This document shows, piece after piece, positions 15,082 to 23,063 of a stretch of DNA of 40,141 nt. The stretch is from Candidatus Tectomicrobia bacterium (GTDB lineage Bacteria > UBA8248). The notes below the pieces were generated by a model. The model was not told where the DNA came from. It searched no databases and was given only the letters and a program-made list of their open reading frames with translations. Both the position numbers and the translations under genes were made by a program. The stretch spans positions 1 to 40,141 of the forward strand of contig JACPUR010000027.1 in NCBI GenBank assembly GCA_016192135.1, read 5' to 3'. Numbering within the stretch: the first letter of the stretch is position 1; each line of letters opens with the position of its first letter.

Positions 15082-16505
15082 GGCTTTTTTGCGCCCCCAC
15101 CGGGAGGAATGGGGGCCGCCGGCTTCTCGGGCGCCTGGGACTGCGCCTCGGCCCTGTCCGCCTGGCGGTCCAGGGACTTCCACTCCTCGAAGGCGCCGAA
15201 GTAGAGGAGCCCCAGGCAGCCCGCGGCCGCCACCGCCCCCAGCCACGCCTCCCGCCGCCGCCTGGCCATCCATCCGCGGCCGGTGAGCACAAGCGCGCCC
15301 ACCCCTCCCAGCACGCTCAGCCCGGCGAGCCACGACGGCGCGATGAACAGCGTGAAGCCCAGCCCCAAGAGCGTCCCCGCGGCCAGGAGGACCAGCAGGA
15401 CGGCCTGGGAGGACGTCAGGAATTTCTCCCCAAGGCTTCCGGGCGGATCATCGATGTGGGCCAGCAGGGCGTCCGCCGCCATCAGCCCCAGCAGGGGCAG
15501 GACCGGGAGCAGGTAGTGGGGCTGCTTGGCCGGGAGGACGGAGAAAAAGACGAGGACTACGACAAAGGTCCAGACGACGAAGGCCCATCCCCCCCTCCCG
15601 CGCCAGCGCCCCGCCCGCCAGACGTGCCTGGCGGTGAGGGGCAGCAGGACGCTCACCGGGATGGCGATGTCCCAAATCCGGTAGAGGTAGTACCAGAACG
15701 CGCGGAAGTGCCGGCCCGTATGGCCCACCACCTCGACGCCCACCGGCTGGAGGCCCTCCAGGAGGGCCCAGTGGATTGCCTCCTTGGGCATCTGGACGAA
15801 GACCAGGAGATACCACGAGCCCCCCGCCAGGGCGGCCGCGGCCAGCCACATCAGCACCTCCCGCCGGAAGACCCTACCCCAGCCCCGGCGGAGCGTCAGG
15901 GCCAGGGCGGCGGGGATCCCCACCACCGGGAGCAGGGTGGTGCCCTTGGCCAGCGCCGCCAGCGCCAGCGAGAGGCCGAACGCCGGGAGAAGGTTCCTGC
16001 GCCGGCCATGCCAGAGCCGCTCGAATAGGTATAAGGCGGCCACGCACGCCGCGGAAAAGGCCATGTCGGGCGAGCCCCTCCGGGCCATGATGAGGAAGAG
16101 CGCCATCATCCCCGTCAGGAGCCCCGCCAGGCCCCCCAGGGCCGGGCCGCCCAGCGCCGTCCCCCAGGCAACGGTGACAGCCAGCATGACCATCGCTCCG
16201 ATGGCCGAGGGCACCCGGGCGCTCCACCAGTCCGCCTCCCCGCGGATGCGGGCCGAAATCGCGCCGATCCAATGGTAGAGGGGGGGCTTCGAGAGGAAGG
16301 GCTTGCCGTCCACCCGGGGGACGAGCCAATCCCCCGTCCGCGCCATCGTTTGGATGATCTCCCGGCTGCGCGCCTCGACGGGAAGCTTCGCGGCCCCGCC
16401 GCCCAGGTTGATCCAGACGAGGAGGACGGGGATGGCGAGAAGCGCCAGCGGAATCCAGGCCGGGACGGGGCGGGCGGGTGCGCCGGGAGCCGGGCCTCCG
16501 GCCAT
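15078..16505 (-). CDS. GT39-family (ArnT/PMT-like) membrane glycosyltransferase
   Basis: 475 aa polytopic membrane protein with about ten or more hydrophobic segments. The first periplasmic loop has VEARSREIIQTMARTGDWLVPRV and GKPFLSKPPLYHW, the ArnT/PMT signature; the usual Asp-Glu of the active site is Val-Glu here. Such enzymes use polyprenyl-phosphate sugars as donors and modify lipid A or proteins on the outer face of the inner membrane. It overlaps the GT2 gene by 4 nt and follows the aminotransferase gene by 1 nt. The C-terminal ~35 residues are charged and Pro-rich, probably cytoplasmic. The donor sugar is unknown. Confidence 0.87.
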   Translation of the reverse strand: MAGGPAPGAPARPVPAWIPLALLAIPVLLVWINLGGGAAKLPVEARSREIIQTMARTGDWLVPRVDGKPFLSKPPLYHWIGAISARIRGEADWWSARVPSAIGAMVMLAVTVAWGTALGGPALGGLAGLLTGMMALFLIMARRGSPDMAFSAACVAALYLFERLWHGRRRNLLPAFGLSLALAALAKGTTLLPVVGIPAALALTLRRGWGRVFRREVLMWLAAAALAGGSWYLLVFVQMPKEAIHWALLEGLQPVGVEVVGHTGRHFRAFWYYLYRIWDIAIPVSVLLPLTARHVWRAGRWRGRGGWAFVVWTFVVVLVFFSVLPAKQPHYLLPVLPLLGLMAADALLAHIDDPPGSLGEKFLTSSQAVLLVLLAAGTLLGLGFTLFIAPSWLAGLSVLGGVGALVLTGRGWMARRRREAWLGAVAAAGCLGLLYFGAFEEWKSLDRQADRAEAQSQAPEKPAAPIPPGGGAKKP

Positions 16506-16506
16506 C

Positions 16507-17661
16507 TCAGTCGGTTCGGCCGCGGCCGGCCGCCGCCGAGGCGGCGCGGGAGCCCGCCCCGAAGAAGGCGGAAACCTGCTCGATCACGTAAGCGGCCTGC
16601 GTCTCGGTCAGGTGCGGGAAGATCGGCAGGGAGAGGATGGCGTCGCAGGCCGCCTCCGCCTCGGGGAAGGCGCCCCGGGCGTATCCCAAAGAAGCGTAGG
16701 CCGGATGGAGGTGCACGGGGACGGGATAGTGCAACCCCGTCTGGACCCCGTTCTCCGCGAGGTGCTTGGCGAGCGCCTCGCGCCGGGCGGTGCGGATCAC
16801 GAACAGATGCCACACCGGCTCCGCGCCCCGGGGAGGCTCGGGAAGGACGACGTCCCCCACCCCCGCCAGCCCTTCGAGATACCACTGGGCCGCGCGTCGG
16901 CGCATGGCGTTCCACTCCTTCAGGCGGGGCAGCTTGGCCGAGAGCACGGCCGCCTGGATGGGATCGATCCGTTCGTTCACCCCCACCGTCTCGTGCGTGA
17001 ACTTCTCCAGGCGCCCGTGGTTCGAGAGCGCCCTCACCCGCGAGGCGAGCTCTTCCCGGTCGGTGGCGGCTGCGCCGCTGTCCCCGAACCCGCCCAGGCA
17101 CTTCGAGGGGTAGAAAGAGAAGCAGGCGGCCTCCCCCCAGGTGCCCACCCTTTTCCCGTCCAGCGAGGCCCCCTGCGCCTGGGCCACGTCCTCGGCGAGG
17201 ATGAGCCCCTTGCGGGCGGCGAGCGCGGAGATTTCCCGCAGGGGGGCGGGGAACCCGTAGAGGTGGACCGGCAGGAGCACTGCCGTCCGGGGCGTCACGG
17301 CGGCCTCCACGGCGGCGGCGGAAATCTGGTAGGTGCGGGGGTCGATGTCGCACAGGACGGGCTTGAACCCCGCCCTGACGATGGCCTCCACCGTGGGCAC
17401 GGCGGTGAGGGTGGTGGTGACGATCTCGGCGCCGGGAGGCAGCCCGAGCCCCTCGAAGACGAGCTGGAGGGCGGCGGTGCCGCTCTTCACCCCGACGGCG
17501 AACCGCTTCCCCTCCTCCTGGGCAAGGGCGGCCTCGAATTCCTTGACGAAATTGCCCCCGACGAACGAGGAGGAGGCGATGATGCGGGCGAGCGACTCAT
17601 CCACCCGCTGCTTCACGTCCAGGTATTGGGGGTGAAGATCGACGAAGGGGATTTTCATCAT
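16507..17661 (-). CDS. DegT/DnrJ/EryC1/StrS-family sugar aminotransferase
   Basis: 384 aa PLP-dependent nucleotide-sugar aminotransferase. N-terminal IPFVDLHPQYLDVK, SFVGGNFVKEFE and GVKSGTAALQL are family hallmarks; the PLP lysine is Lys187 in SFYPSKCLGGFGDSGA; NERIDPIQAAVL and GLHYPVPVHLHPAY follow. Closest by eye to WbpE/GnnB-like 3-aminotransferases rather than ArnB, but this needs a tree. Two adjacent ATGs (17661, 17658) are possible starts; no clear Shine-Dalgarno sequence lies before either. First gene of a five-gene minus-strand operon that probably makes and attaches an amino sugar to an envelope lipid or glycan. Divergent from the TSUP genes across 286 nt. Confidence 0.9.
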   Translation of the reverse strand: MMKIPFVDLHPQYLDVKQRVDESLARIIASSSFVGGNFVKEFEAALAQEEGKRFAVGVKSGTAALQLVFEGLGLPPGAEIVTTTLTAVPTVEAIVRAGFKPVLCDIDPRTYQISAAAVEAAVTPRTAVLLPVHLYGFPAPLREISALAARKGLILAEDVAQAQGASLDGKRVGTWGEAACFSFYPSKCLGGFGDSGAAATDREELASRVRALSNHGRLEKFTHETVGVNERIDPIQAAVLSAKLPRLKEWNAMRRRAAQWYLEGLAGVGDVVLPEPPRGAEPVWHLFVIRTARREALAKHLAENGVQTGLHYPVPVHLHPAYASLGYARGAFPEAEAACDAILSLPIFPHLTETQAAYVIEQVSAFFGAGSRAASAAAGRGRTD

Positions 17662-17947
17662 AGGGAGGCGACGGCCGCCGGCGCAGGACCGGGTCCGAAA
17701 TCCTTCTGCGAAGTCTCGATGTCACCAGCCTCCTGCGGTCCGGCGGGGCGGACGGCAAATCGTACAAGAGGCCCCCCGCCAGTTCAAGCGATTCCGACCC
17801 CCGTGCCGGGATCGGGCGGGAAGGCCGCTATTCGGGCATGAAAAACCCCTCTCCGGCTTGCGCCGCCCGGGCCCGGGGCTTATCTTCCCGGCCTGAGCCC
17901 GGGGTTCCGGCCCTTTCGGCTGTCCCGTCCTCCAGAAAGGGCCCCGC

Positions 17948-18688
17948 GTGCCGCTCGCACCCTTCGATGCGCTCGCCATCGCCGTCGCCGCCTTCTTCGT
18001 GGGGTTCTTCAAGGCCACCCTCGGCCTCGCCATCGGGCTCCTGCTCGTCCCGGTGATGGTGTTCGTCTGGCCGACGCGCTTCGTCTTCGGCATCATCGCC
18101 GTCCAGATGTGGCTCTCGGACTACCTCGCCCTCAAGTATTTCTGGAAGCGGTGGGACGGCCGCCTGGTGAAGCTGGTCCTGCCCGGCTTCTTCTTCGGGA
18201 TCATCCTGGGGGCGTACCTCCTGGTCCAGCTCCCAGATTTCTGGATCCGGAAGGGCCTGGGGGCGCTCTGCCTCGTCTTTGCCGGGCTGCAGGCCGTGCG
18301 GGAGTTCGGGCGGGAGCTCGCCCCGCCCCGCCTCAATTCCTGGATGGGGGTGGGCATCGGCCTCGCCGGGGGCACCATGAGCACGCTCTTCCACTCGGGG
18401 GGCCTCATCCTCAACCTCTACCTCCTGAGCCAGGGGGTGACCAAGGTTCCGCTCGTGGCCACGGTCATCGCCGTCTGGATCCTCATGAACCCCGTGAAGC
18501 TCACCTCCTACTGGGTGGGCGGAATCGTGAACCTCCAGATGTTCCTGGCCTGCCTCCTCGCCGCGCCGCTCACCTTCGCCGGGGTGTGGGCCGGGAAGCG
18601 CGCCCTGGAGTGGGCGCCCCAGAAGGCCTACAACCTCGGCGTGCTCGTCCTCGCCGCCGCGGCCGCCGTGAAGCTCCTGGCGGAGTAG
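17948..18688 (+). CDS. TSUP (TauE/SafE) family membrane transporter, copy 1
   Basis: 246 aa with about eight hydrophobic helices in two similar halves, as in TauE/SafE permeases that move sulfite, sulfoacetate or related anions. Half one starts AIAVAAFFVGFFKATLGLAIG; half two contains GIGLAGGTMSTLFHSGG, the family's second repeat. Start GTG at 17948, with AGAAAGG upstream at about 17935-17940. Its last ~40 residues (AGKRALEWAPQKAYNLGVLVLA) have a decayed copy just downstream at 18690-18836. The substrate is unknown. It probably forms an operon with the second TSUP gene. Confidence 0.88.
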   Translation: MPLAPFDALAIAVAAFFVGFFKATLGLAIGLLLVPVMVFVWPTRFVFGIIAVQMWLSDYLALKYFWKRWDGRLVKLVLPGFFFGIILGAYLLVQLPDFWIRKGLGALCLVFAGLQAVREFGRELAPPRLNSWMGVGIGLAGGTMSTLFHSGGLILNLYLLSQGVTKVPLVATVIAVWILMNPVKLTSYWVGGIVNLQMFLACLLAAPLTFAGVWAGKRALEWAPQKAYNLGVLVLAAAAAVKLLAE

Positions 18689-18689
18689 C

Positions 18690-18836
18690 GAATTGGCGCC
18701 CGGTCCCGCTCTCCGGCTGCCCGTGGCGGTGGCCGGGCTGGGCAAGCGCGTCCTGGAATGGGCGCCCCAGCGCGCCAACAATCTGGCCATCCTCGCGCTC
18801 TCGGCCGCGGCCGCCGCGCGCCTGCCCGTGGAGTGA
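18690..18836 (+). pseudogene. Decayed 3' end of a TSUP transporter gene
   Basis: These 48 codons plus TGA begin 1 nt after the copy-1 stop but in another frame. The translation (…GKRVLEWAPQRANNLAIL…) closely matches the C-terminus of copy 1 (GKRALEWAPQKAYNLGVL). No start or upstream membrane segments exist. GGAG at 18830-18833, within its last codons, serves as the ribosome site for the next TSUP gene, which may be why the tail persists (inference). It marks the loss of a third tandem TSUP gene. Confidence 0.82.
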
Positions 18837-18840
18837 CCGG

Positions 18841-19590
18841 TTGCACGCCTATACGCCGCTCGAATGGGGAATCATCTTCGCCGCCGCCTTCGGGAGCGGC
18901 TTCTTGATCCGCACCTTCGGCTCGGGGGTCGGAATCGCCCTCACTCCCCTCCTCACCCTCGCCTTCTCGGCCCGATTCTCGCTGGGGCTCATCGCCTTCA
19001 CGAGCTTCCTGACCTCGACCGCCATGACGCGGGCCATGTGGAACAAGTGGGACCGGCGCACCACCTGGCTGGTGTTCCCGGGGGCGGTGGCGGGCATCCT
19101 GGGGGGAACCTGGCTGGTGGCCCGGCTGCCGGAGGGCCGGCTCCGGGTAGTCATCGGCGTCCTGTGCCTGATCTTCGCGCTGAACCAGCTCTACGCGGAG
19201 CTCGCGCGCCGCCCGCCCGCGCCGCCCCGCTTCCCCCTGTGGCTGGGGACCGTGATCGGGGGGCTGAGCGGCCTCTCTTCGGCCCTGGCGAACAGCGGCG
19301 CGGTGGTGCTCGCCCTCTTCCTCCACTCCCAGAACCTCTCGAAGACCATGCTCCTCGCCACCCTCTGGGCGCTCTATTTCTTCGTGAACCCGGTCAAGCT
19401 CCTCGCCTACTGGCAGACCAGCGTGATCACGGGGGACACCCTCTGGGCGGGCGCGGCGGGCATCCCTTTCCTCTGGCTGGGGATGCGGACCGGGGCCTGG
19501 ACCCACGACCGGCTCCCGCGGCGGGGCTTCAACCTCGCCATCCTGGCCATCGCCCTGGCGGGCTCTCTCCGCCTGCTGGCGGCCCGCTGA
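18841..19590 (+). CDS. TSUP (TauE/SafE) family membrane transporter, copy 2
   Basis: 249 aa, about eight hydrophobic helices. Repeat one: IIFAAAFGSGFLIRTFGSGVGIALTPLL; repeat two: VIGGLSGLSSALANSGAVVLALFL. The start is taken as TTG at 18841: GGAG sits 7 nt before it and the next in-frame ATG (near 19024) would remove the first helices. It is diverged from copy 1 but collinear (KYFWKRWDGRLVKLVLPG vs NKWDRRTTWLVFPG), so the pair are old paralogues. They may act as separate anion permeases or together; TSUP substrates here are unknown. Convergent with the EamA gene 9 nt downstream. Confidence 0.85.
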   Translation: MHAYTPLEWGIIFAAAFGSGFLIRTFGSGVGIALTPLLTLAFSARFSLGLIAFTSFLTSTAMTRAMWNKWDRRTTWLVFPGAVAGILGGTWLVARLPEGRLRVVIGVLCLIFALNQLYAELARRPPAPPRFPLWLGTVIGGLSGLSSALANSGAVVLALFLHSQNLSKTMLLATLWALYFFVNPVKLLAYWQTSVITGDTLWAGAAGIPFLWLGMRTGAWTHDRLPRRGFNLAILAIALAGSLRLLAAR

Positions 19591-19599
19591 GGGGCCCCC

Positions 19600-20508
19600 T
19601 CAGGCCCTCGGGACGGGATGGGGAATGGCCTCCCGGGCCTCCCCGGCCCTCTTCTTCTTCGAGTTCACCAGGTAGATGCCCGCCGCCACGAGCGCCGCCC
19701 CGGCCAGCATGAGCGCGCTCAGCGTCTCGGCCAGGAGGAGCGCCCCCAGGAACACCCCGAACACCGGACAAAGGAACATGAAGGAGCTCACCCGCCCCGC
19801 CGGGTACTCGGCCAGGAGCCGCACCCAGAGCACCATCGCGAGCCCGGTCCCCACCATCCCGCTGTAGAGGACGCCGGTGAGGACGTCAGGGTCGGTGAAA
19901 TCGGGCCACCACCGGCCCCACCACACCGCCAGCAGCAGGAAGGGCAGCACCGCCATGAGCTGGGTCCAGGCCGTGATGCGGAAAGGGTCCACCCCCTTGA
20001 GGCGGACCTTGAGGAAGAGCGACTGGGAGGACCACACCACCGCCGCCAGGAGAGTGAGGGCGTCTCCCAGCCAGGTCGAGCCCCCGCCGGAGGAGAGCTT
20101 GTCGCTGAACAGGAGGACGAGCCCCGCCGCCGAGGCCGCGAAGCCCAGGACGGCCCGGCGCCCGATGCGCTCCTCGGGCAGGAAATAGGCGGCGAAGGCC
20201 GTGAGCAGGATGGGCTGGATGTAGAGGAAGAGCGAGGCGCGCCCGGCCGTCGTGTACTGCACCGCGTGGTAGAAGATCAGGAAGTTCAGGTTGTGGAGCG
20301 CCGTGTTCCACCAGAAATCGGGGTTTCCCCGCGGCGGGAGGAGGGGCCCGCGCCGCCAGAGTATCCAGGCGAACACGGTCAAGGCGGAGGCGAGGCTCCG
20401 CAGCCAGAGGAAGGTGAAGGGCTCCATCCCCCGCAGCCCGATCTTGGCCACGGGAAAGCTCAGGCCCCAGAGGAAGGTGACCGCTCCGACCAGCAGGAAA
20501 AAGCGCAG
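19600..20508 (-). CDS. EamA / DMT-superfamily transporter, probable CTG start
   Basis: Drug/metabolite exporter with ten predicted helices in two EamA halves, ~302 aa. The first canonical start is GTG at 20451 (283 aa), but this would cut helix 1. In-frame codons upstream encode RFFLLVGAVTFLWGLSFP, exactly the missing first helix. The only plausible initiator there is CTG at 20508, 9 nt after TAGGAG; the frame is closed by TAG at 20521-20523. So either CTG initiation is used or an ATG has been lost. Helix-rich segments such as NFLIFYHAVQYTTAGRASLF and GTGLAMVLWVRLLAEYPAGR fit the family. The substrate is unknown. Minus strand, convergent with the TSUP pair. Confidence 0.85.
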   Translation of the reverse strand: MRFFLLVGAVTFLWGLSFPVAKIGLRGMEPFTFLWLRSLASALTVFAWILWRRGPLLPPRGNPDFWWNTALHNLNFLIFYHAVQYTTAGRASLFLYIQPILLTAFAAYFLPEERIGRRAVLGFAASAAGLVLLFSDKLSSGGGSTWLGDALTLLAAVVWSSQSLFLKVRLKGVDPFRITAWTQLMAVLPFLLLAVWWGRWWPDFTDPDVLTGVLYSGMVGTGLAMVLWVRLLAEYPAGRVSSFMFLCPVFGVFLGALLLAETLSALMLAGAALVAAGIYLVNSKKKRAGEAREAIPHPVPRA

Positions 20509-20570
20509 GGGATTTCGCTCCTATTCCATCTTTCGAGGAGGGCTGACCTGATCTATTGCCGATTGCGTCC

Positions 20571-20598
20571 GCAGGGGCGACCGGCCGGTCGCCCCTAC
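20571..20598. repeat. 28-bp palindrome, arm GACC, centre GGCC
   Basis: GCAGGGGC-GACC-GGCC-GGTC-GCCCCTAC. The left flank (from 20550) resembles that of the copy at 11436: both contain GCCGATTGC followed by a TC-G context. A partial third flank, ACCGTTGTATCTGCGGGAGC, follows at 20612-20631. Confidence 0.9.
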
Positions 20599-20633
20599 GC
20601 ATGGAGTCACCACCGTTGTATCTGCGGGAGCGG

Positions 20634-21278
20634 TCACGGTCTCTTGTCCGGGCGCGCGGGCAAGAAGGCGCCTCCGGAGCTGGCCGGCGCGGGGACGAAC
20701 CTCATCTCCCCCGCCCGGACCTTCTGCTTCAGGTCCTTGTGGCAGGCGTCGCACCGAGGCTGGGCGAACGCCGGGACGATGAAGACCTTCTCCCGCCTCC
20801 CGCCCGTCTTGTGGCCGCTGTGGCACTGGACGCAGGACGCCTTGAGCTCGGCGTGGTCGCTGATCCCGTGGAAGGCCTCGGCCGGGAGCTTGAGGATGCG
20901 CTCATCCGGGTGGCACTTGAGGCAGTCCTTGTCCTGGATGGGGTGGAACACCCGGGCGGGCACCTCGTAGTCGCCGATGACGAACCGCCAGGTGTCGCCG
21001 GCGGCGAGGAGGGTGGTGCGGATCATGCCGGCGACACCATCCTCCCCGTGGCAGGAGATGCAGCGTGCCTTGCCGGAGGAGAGGTGCCAGCCGCCCAGGC
21101 TTCGGATCGCCCGCTTCTCCCGCCGCCCGTCGTCCAGGTAGTCCTGGTGGTCCTGAAGATGACAGGAAGTGCAGAAGGGGTCGTAGGTTTCCGCGGCCCG
21201 GATGCCGTAGAGCCCGGCGAGGCCGGCAGCGGGGAGGAGCAGGACTAGAAGCAGGGCGACACCCATCCACCGGCGCAA
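20634..21278 (-). CDS. Membrane-anchored pentaheme cytochrome c
   Basis: 214 aa electron-transfer protein. One N-terminal membrane anchor (MGVALLLVLLLPAAGLAGLYG) is followed by a periplasmic domain with five CxxCH heme sites: CTSCH, CISCH, CLKCH, CVQCH and CDACH. Extra His residues (HLQDH, FHGISDH, HSGHK) may be distal ligands. It resembles NapC/NirT/NrfH-type quinol-oxidising cytochromes, but no nitrate or nitrite reductase is near. Start TTG at 21278 is preferred because GAGAGGAG lies 6 nt upstream; ATG at 21266 is the alternative. A candidate promoter lies at 21311-21340. The Pro/Ala-rich C-terminus is probably disordered. Confidence 0.85.
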   Translation of the reverse strand: MRRWMGVALLLVLLLPAAGLAGLYGIRAAETYDPFCTSCHLQDHQDYLDDGRREKRAIRSLGGWHLSSGKARCISCHGEDGVAGMIRTTLLAAGDTWRFVIGDYEVPARVFHPIQDKDCLKCHPDERILKLPAEAFHGISDHAELKASCVQCHSGHKTGGRREKVFIVPAFAQPRCDACHKDLKQKVRAGEMRFVPAPASSGGAFLPARPDKRP

Positions 21279-21310
21279 CGCGGACTCCTCTCTCCGTCTT
21301 GTCCGCGCCC

Positions 21311-21340
21311 ATGCTAGCACCCGCCCGGATCGCCCATCAA
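21311..21340 (-). promoter_or_regulatory. Candidate promoter of the cytochrome c gene
   Basis: On the minus strand: TTGATG (21335-21340), an 18-nt spacer, then TAGCAT (21311-21316), with TGC directly before it forming an extended -10. It lies about 33 nt upstream of the TTG start. Confidence 0.4.
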
Positions 21341-21373
21341 CGGAGGCCTCTCCTTCCGCCGCCGGGAGGGTTT

Positions 21374-21382
21374 TGGTAGGAT
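21374..21382 (+). promoter_or_regulatory. Candidate extended -10 for the yajD-aroA operon
   Basis: TGGTAGGAT: an extended -10 (TGn) before TAGGAT, 19 nt before the yajD start. No clear -35 box. GGAGG at 21391-21395 is the ribosome site. Confidence 0.35.
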
Positions 21383-21401
21383 CGCGGGCAGGAGGCCCCG
21401 G

Positions 21402-21749
21402 ATGGCGAGGACGCGCTTCGGACACAAGAGAAAGGCCCAGCCCCCCAAGCCCCCGGCCGCCCCCGCCGGGAGCGCCAAGGAGGCGGCCCTGCGCCTGAAG
21501 GCCCAGGCGGCCATCGGCCGGAACGCGGCGGACTACCGCCGGCGCTCCCTCGAGATCCACGGGTGGATCTGCGCCAAGTGCGCGCGTGAGTTCGACGAGA
21601 CGAACCTGCACCTGCTCACCGTCCATCACCGGGACGGCAACCCGCGCAACAATCCCCTGGATGGCAGCAACTGGGAGAACCTCTGCGCCTACTGTCACGA
21701 CGACGAGCATTCGCGCGACCGGCTGGGCAGGTACTTGAGCGGCGAATGA
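21402..21749 (+). CDS. yajD: YajD-like HNH nuclease-family protein
   Basis: 115 aa. The HNH/zinc core matches E. coli YajD: CAKCAREF (CxxC), NLHLLTVHHRDGNPRNNPLDGSNWENLC and AYCHDDEHS. These include the HH-N-H catalytic arrangement and the second zinc CxxC. The first 45 residues are a basic Lys/Arg/Pro/Ala-rich extension not found in the short YajD form, possibly nucleic-acid binding. ATG at 21402 follows GGAGG by 6 nt. It heads a compact run with aroA 28 nt downstream. Family activity in cells is poorly known; a DNA-directed nuclease is the family inference. Confidence 0.88.
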   Translation: MARTRFGHKRKAQPPKPPAAPAGSAKEAALRLKAQAAIGRNAADYRRRSLEIHGWICAKCAREFDETNLHLLTVHHRDGNPRNNPLDGSNWENLCAYCHDDEHSRDRLGRYLSGE

Positions 21750-21777
21750 GCGGCGCTCAGAAGGGGCATCTTCTCCC

Positions 21778-23058
21778 ATGATCCTCCGCGTCCGGCCCTC
21801 CTCCGCGAAGGGGCGCAGCGGCGTCCCGGGGTCCAAGTCCCACTCCATCCGGGCGGTGGCCTTCGCGTCGCTCGCCTCGGGGAAGAGCCGCATCCGCAAC
21901 CCGCTCGAATCGGAGGACAGCGCCTCGGCCGTCTCCGTCTACCGGGCCCTGGGGGCGGAGATCGCGCTCGGGCCGGGCGATTGGCGCGTGCAGGGCTTCG
22001 GCGGAGCGCCCGAGGCGCCGCGCTGCCTGGTGGACGTGGGGAACTCCGGCACGAGCTGCCGGCTCGGCCTGGGCACGGCGGCCCTCCTCGCCGAGGGCCA
22101 GGCCCGCTTCGACGGGGACGCCCAGACCCGCAAGCGCCCGATGGGCCCCCTCCTCCAGGCCCTCTCGAACCTGGGCGCCCGCGCCCGCTCCGAGAACGGC
22201 GACGGCCGCCTCCCGGCCGTCGTCGGGGGGCGCTGGAAGGGGGGCCGCACCCAGGTGGAGGGCACCACGAGCCAGTTCACCTCGAGCCTCCTCGTGAACG
22301 CGCCCTTCGGGGAGGGCGACACCGAGATCGAGCCGATCAGGCTGAACGAGCGCCCCTACGTGGACATGACCTGCTGGTGGCTGGACAAGCTGGGGCTCCG
22401 CTACGAGCGCGAGGGCTATGAGCGCTTCCGGGTGCCGGGCGGGCAGTCCCTCGGGGGCTTCGACCGGGAGGTGCCCGCCGATTTCAGCTCGGCCGCCTTC
22501 CTGGTGGCCGCCGGGGCGCTCCCGGGCGGGGACGTCGTCCTCGAGGGCCTCGACATGGACGACCCCCAGGGCGATAAGGCCGTGCTGGACATGGCGAGGG
22601 AGATGGGCGCCGAGGTGCGCGCCGAAGGCAGGGCCATCCGGGTGCGCGGCCGGGCCCTGCGCGGCGGGGAGTTCGACCTGAACGCCACCCCCGACCTCCT
22701 CCCGGTCATGGCGGTGCTGGGGGCCTTCGCCGAAGGGGAGACGCGCCTGTTGAACGTGCCCCAGGCCCGCATCAAGGAGACGGACCGCATCGCCGCCATG
22801 CGCGAGGTGGTCGAGAGCCTGGGAGGCGGGGCGGAGGAGCTGCCCGACGGCCTCATCGTCCGGGGCGGGGGCCTGAAGGGAGGCCGCGCGCGCGGCTTCG
22901 GCGACCACCGCGTCGTCATGGCCGCCGCCGTGGCGGGCCTGGCCGCCCCCAATGGGGTGGAGGTGGACACGGCCGAGGCGATGCGGATCACGTTCCCGGA
23001 TTTCTGCGAGCGGATGCGCGCCCTGGGCGCCATCATGGAAACGTCGGAGGAAGGATAG
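21778..23058 (+). CDS. aroA: 3-phosphoshikimate 1-carboxyvinyltransferase (EPSP synthase)
   Basis: 426 aa, full length. Shikimate pathway step joining shikimate-3-phosphate and PEP. N-terminal PGSKSHSIRA is the substrate Lys/Ser motif; VDVGNSGTSCRL carries the Gly-Thr pair equivalent to E. coli Gly96-Thr97; the position of Pro101 is Leu. DGDAQTRKRPMGPLL, the catalytic Asp in TPDLLPVMAVLGAFAEG, KETDRIAAM and GDHRVVMAAAV follow in order. The conserved Lys near the C-terminus of E. coli (Lys411) appears replaced (EAMRITFPDF). The sequence looks closer to archaeal-type and divergent bacterial AroA than to E. coli. No other aro gene is visible nearby. FmdB-like gene follows after 5 nt. Confidence 0.93.
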   Translation: MILRVRPSSAKGRSGVPGSKSHSIRAVAFASLASGKSRIRNPLESEDSASAVSVYRALGAEIALGPGDWRVQGFGGAPEAPRCLVDVGNSGTSCRLGLGTAALLAEGQARFDGDAQTRKRPMGPLLQALSNLGARARSENGDGRLPAVVGGRWKGGRTQVEGTTSQFTSSLLVNAPFGEGDTEIEPIRLNERPYVDMTCWWLDKLGLRYEREGYERFRVPGGQSLGGFDREVPADFSSAAFLVAAGALPGGDVVLEGLDMDDPQGDKAVLDMAREMGAEVRAEGRAIRVRGRALRGGEFDLNATPDLLPVMAVLGAFAEGETRLLNVPQARIKETDRIAAMREVVESLGGGAEELPDGLIVRGGGLKGGRARGFGDHRVVMAAAVAGLAAPNGVEVDTAEAMRITFPDFCERMRALGAIMETSEEG

Positions 23059-23063
23059 GAGCG

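Noticed and set aside
22030-22080. AroA as a naturally glyphosate-tolerant class II enzyme
   Set aside because: The NSGTS motif keeps the glycine whose change to alanine marks tolerance; the Leu at the Pro101 position alone is not enough.
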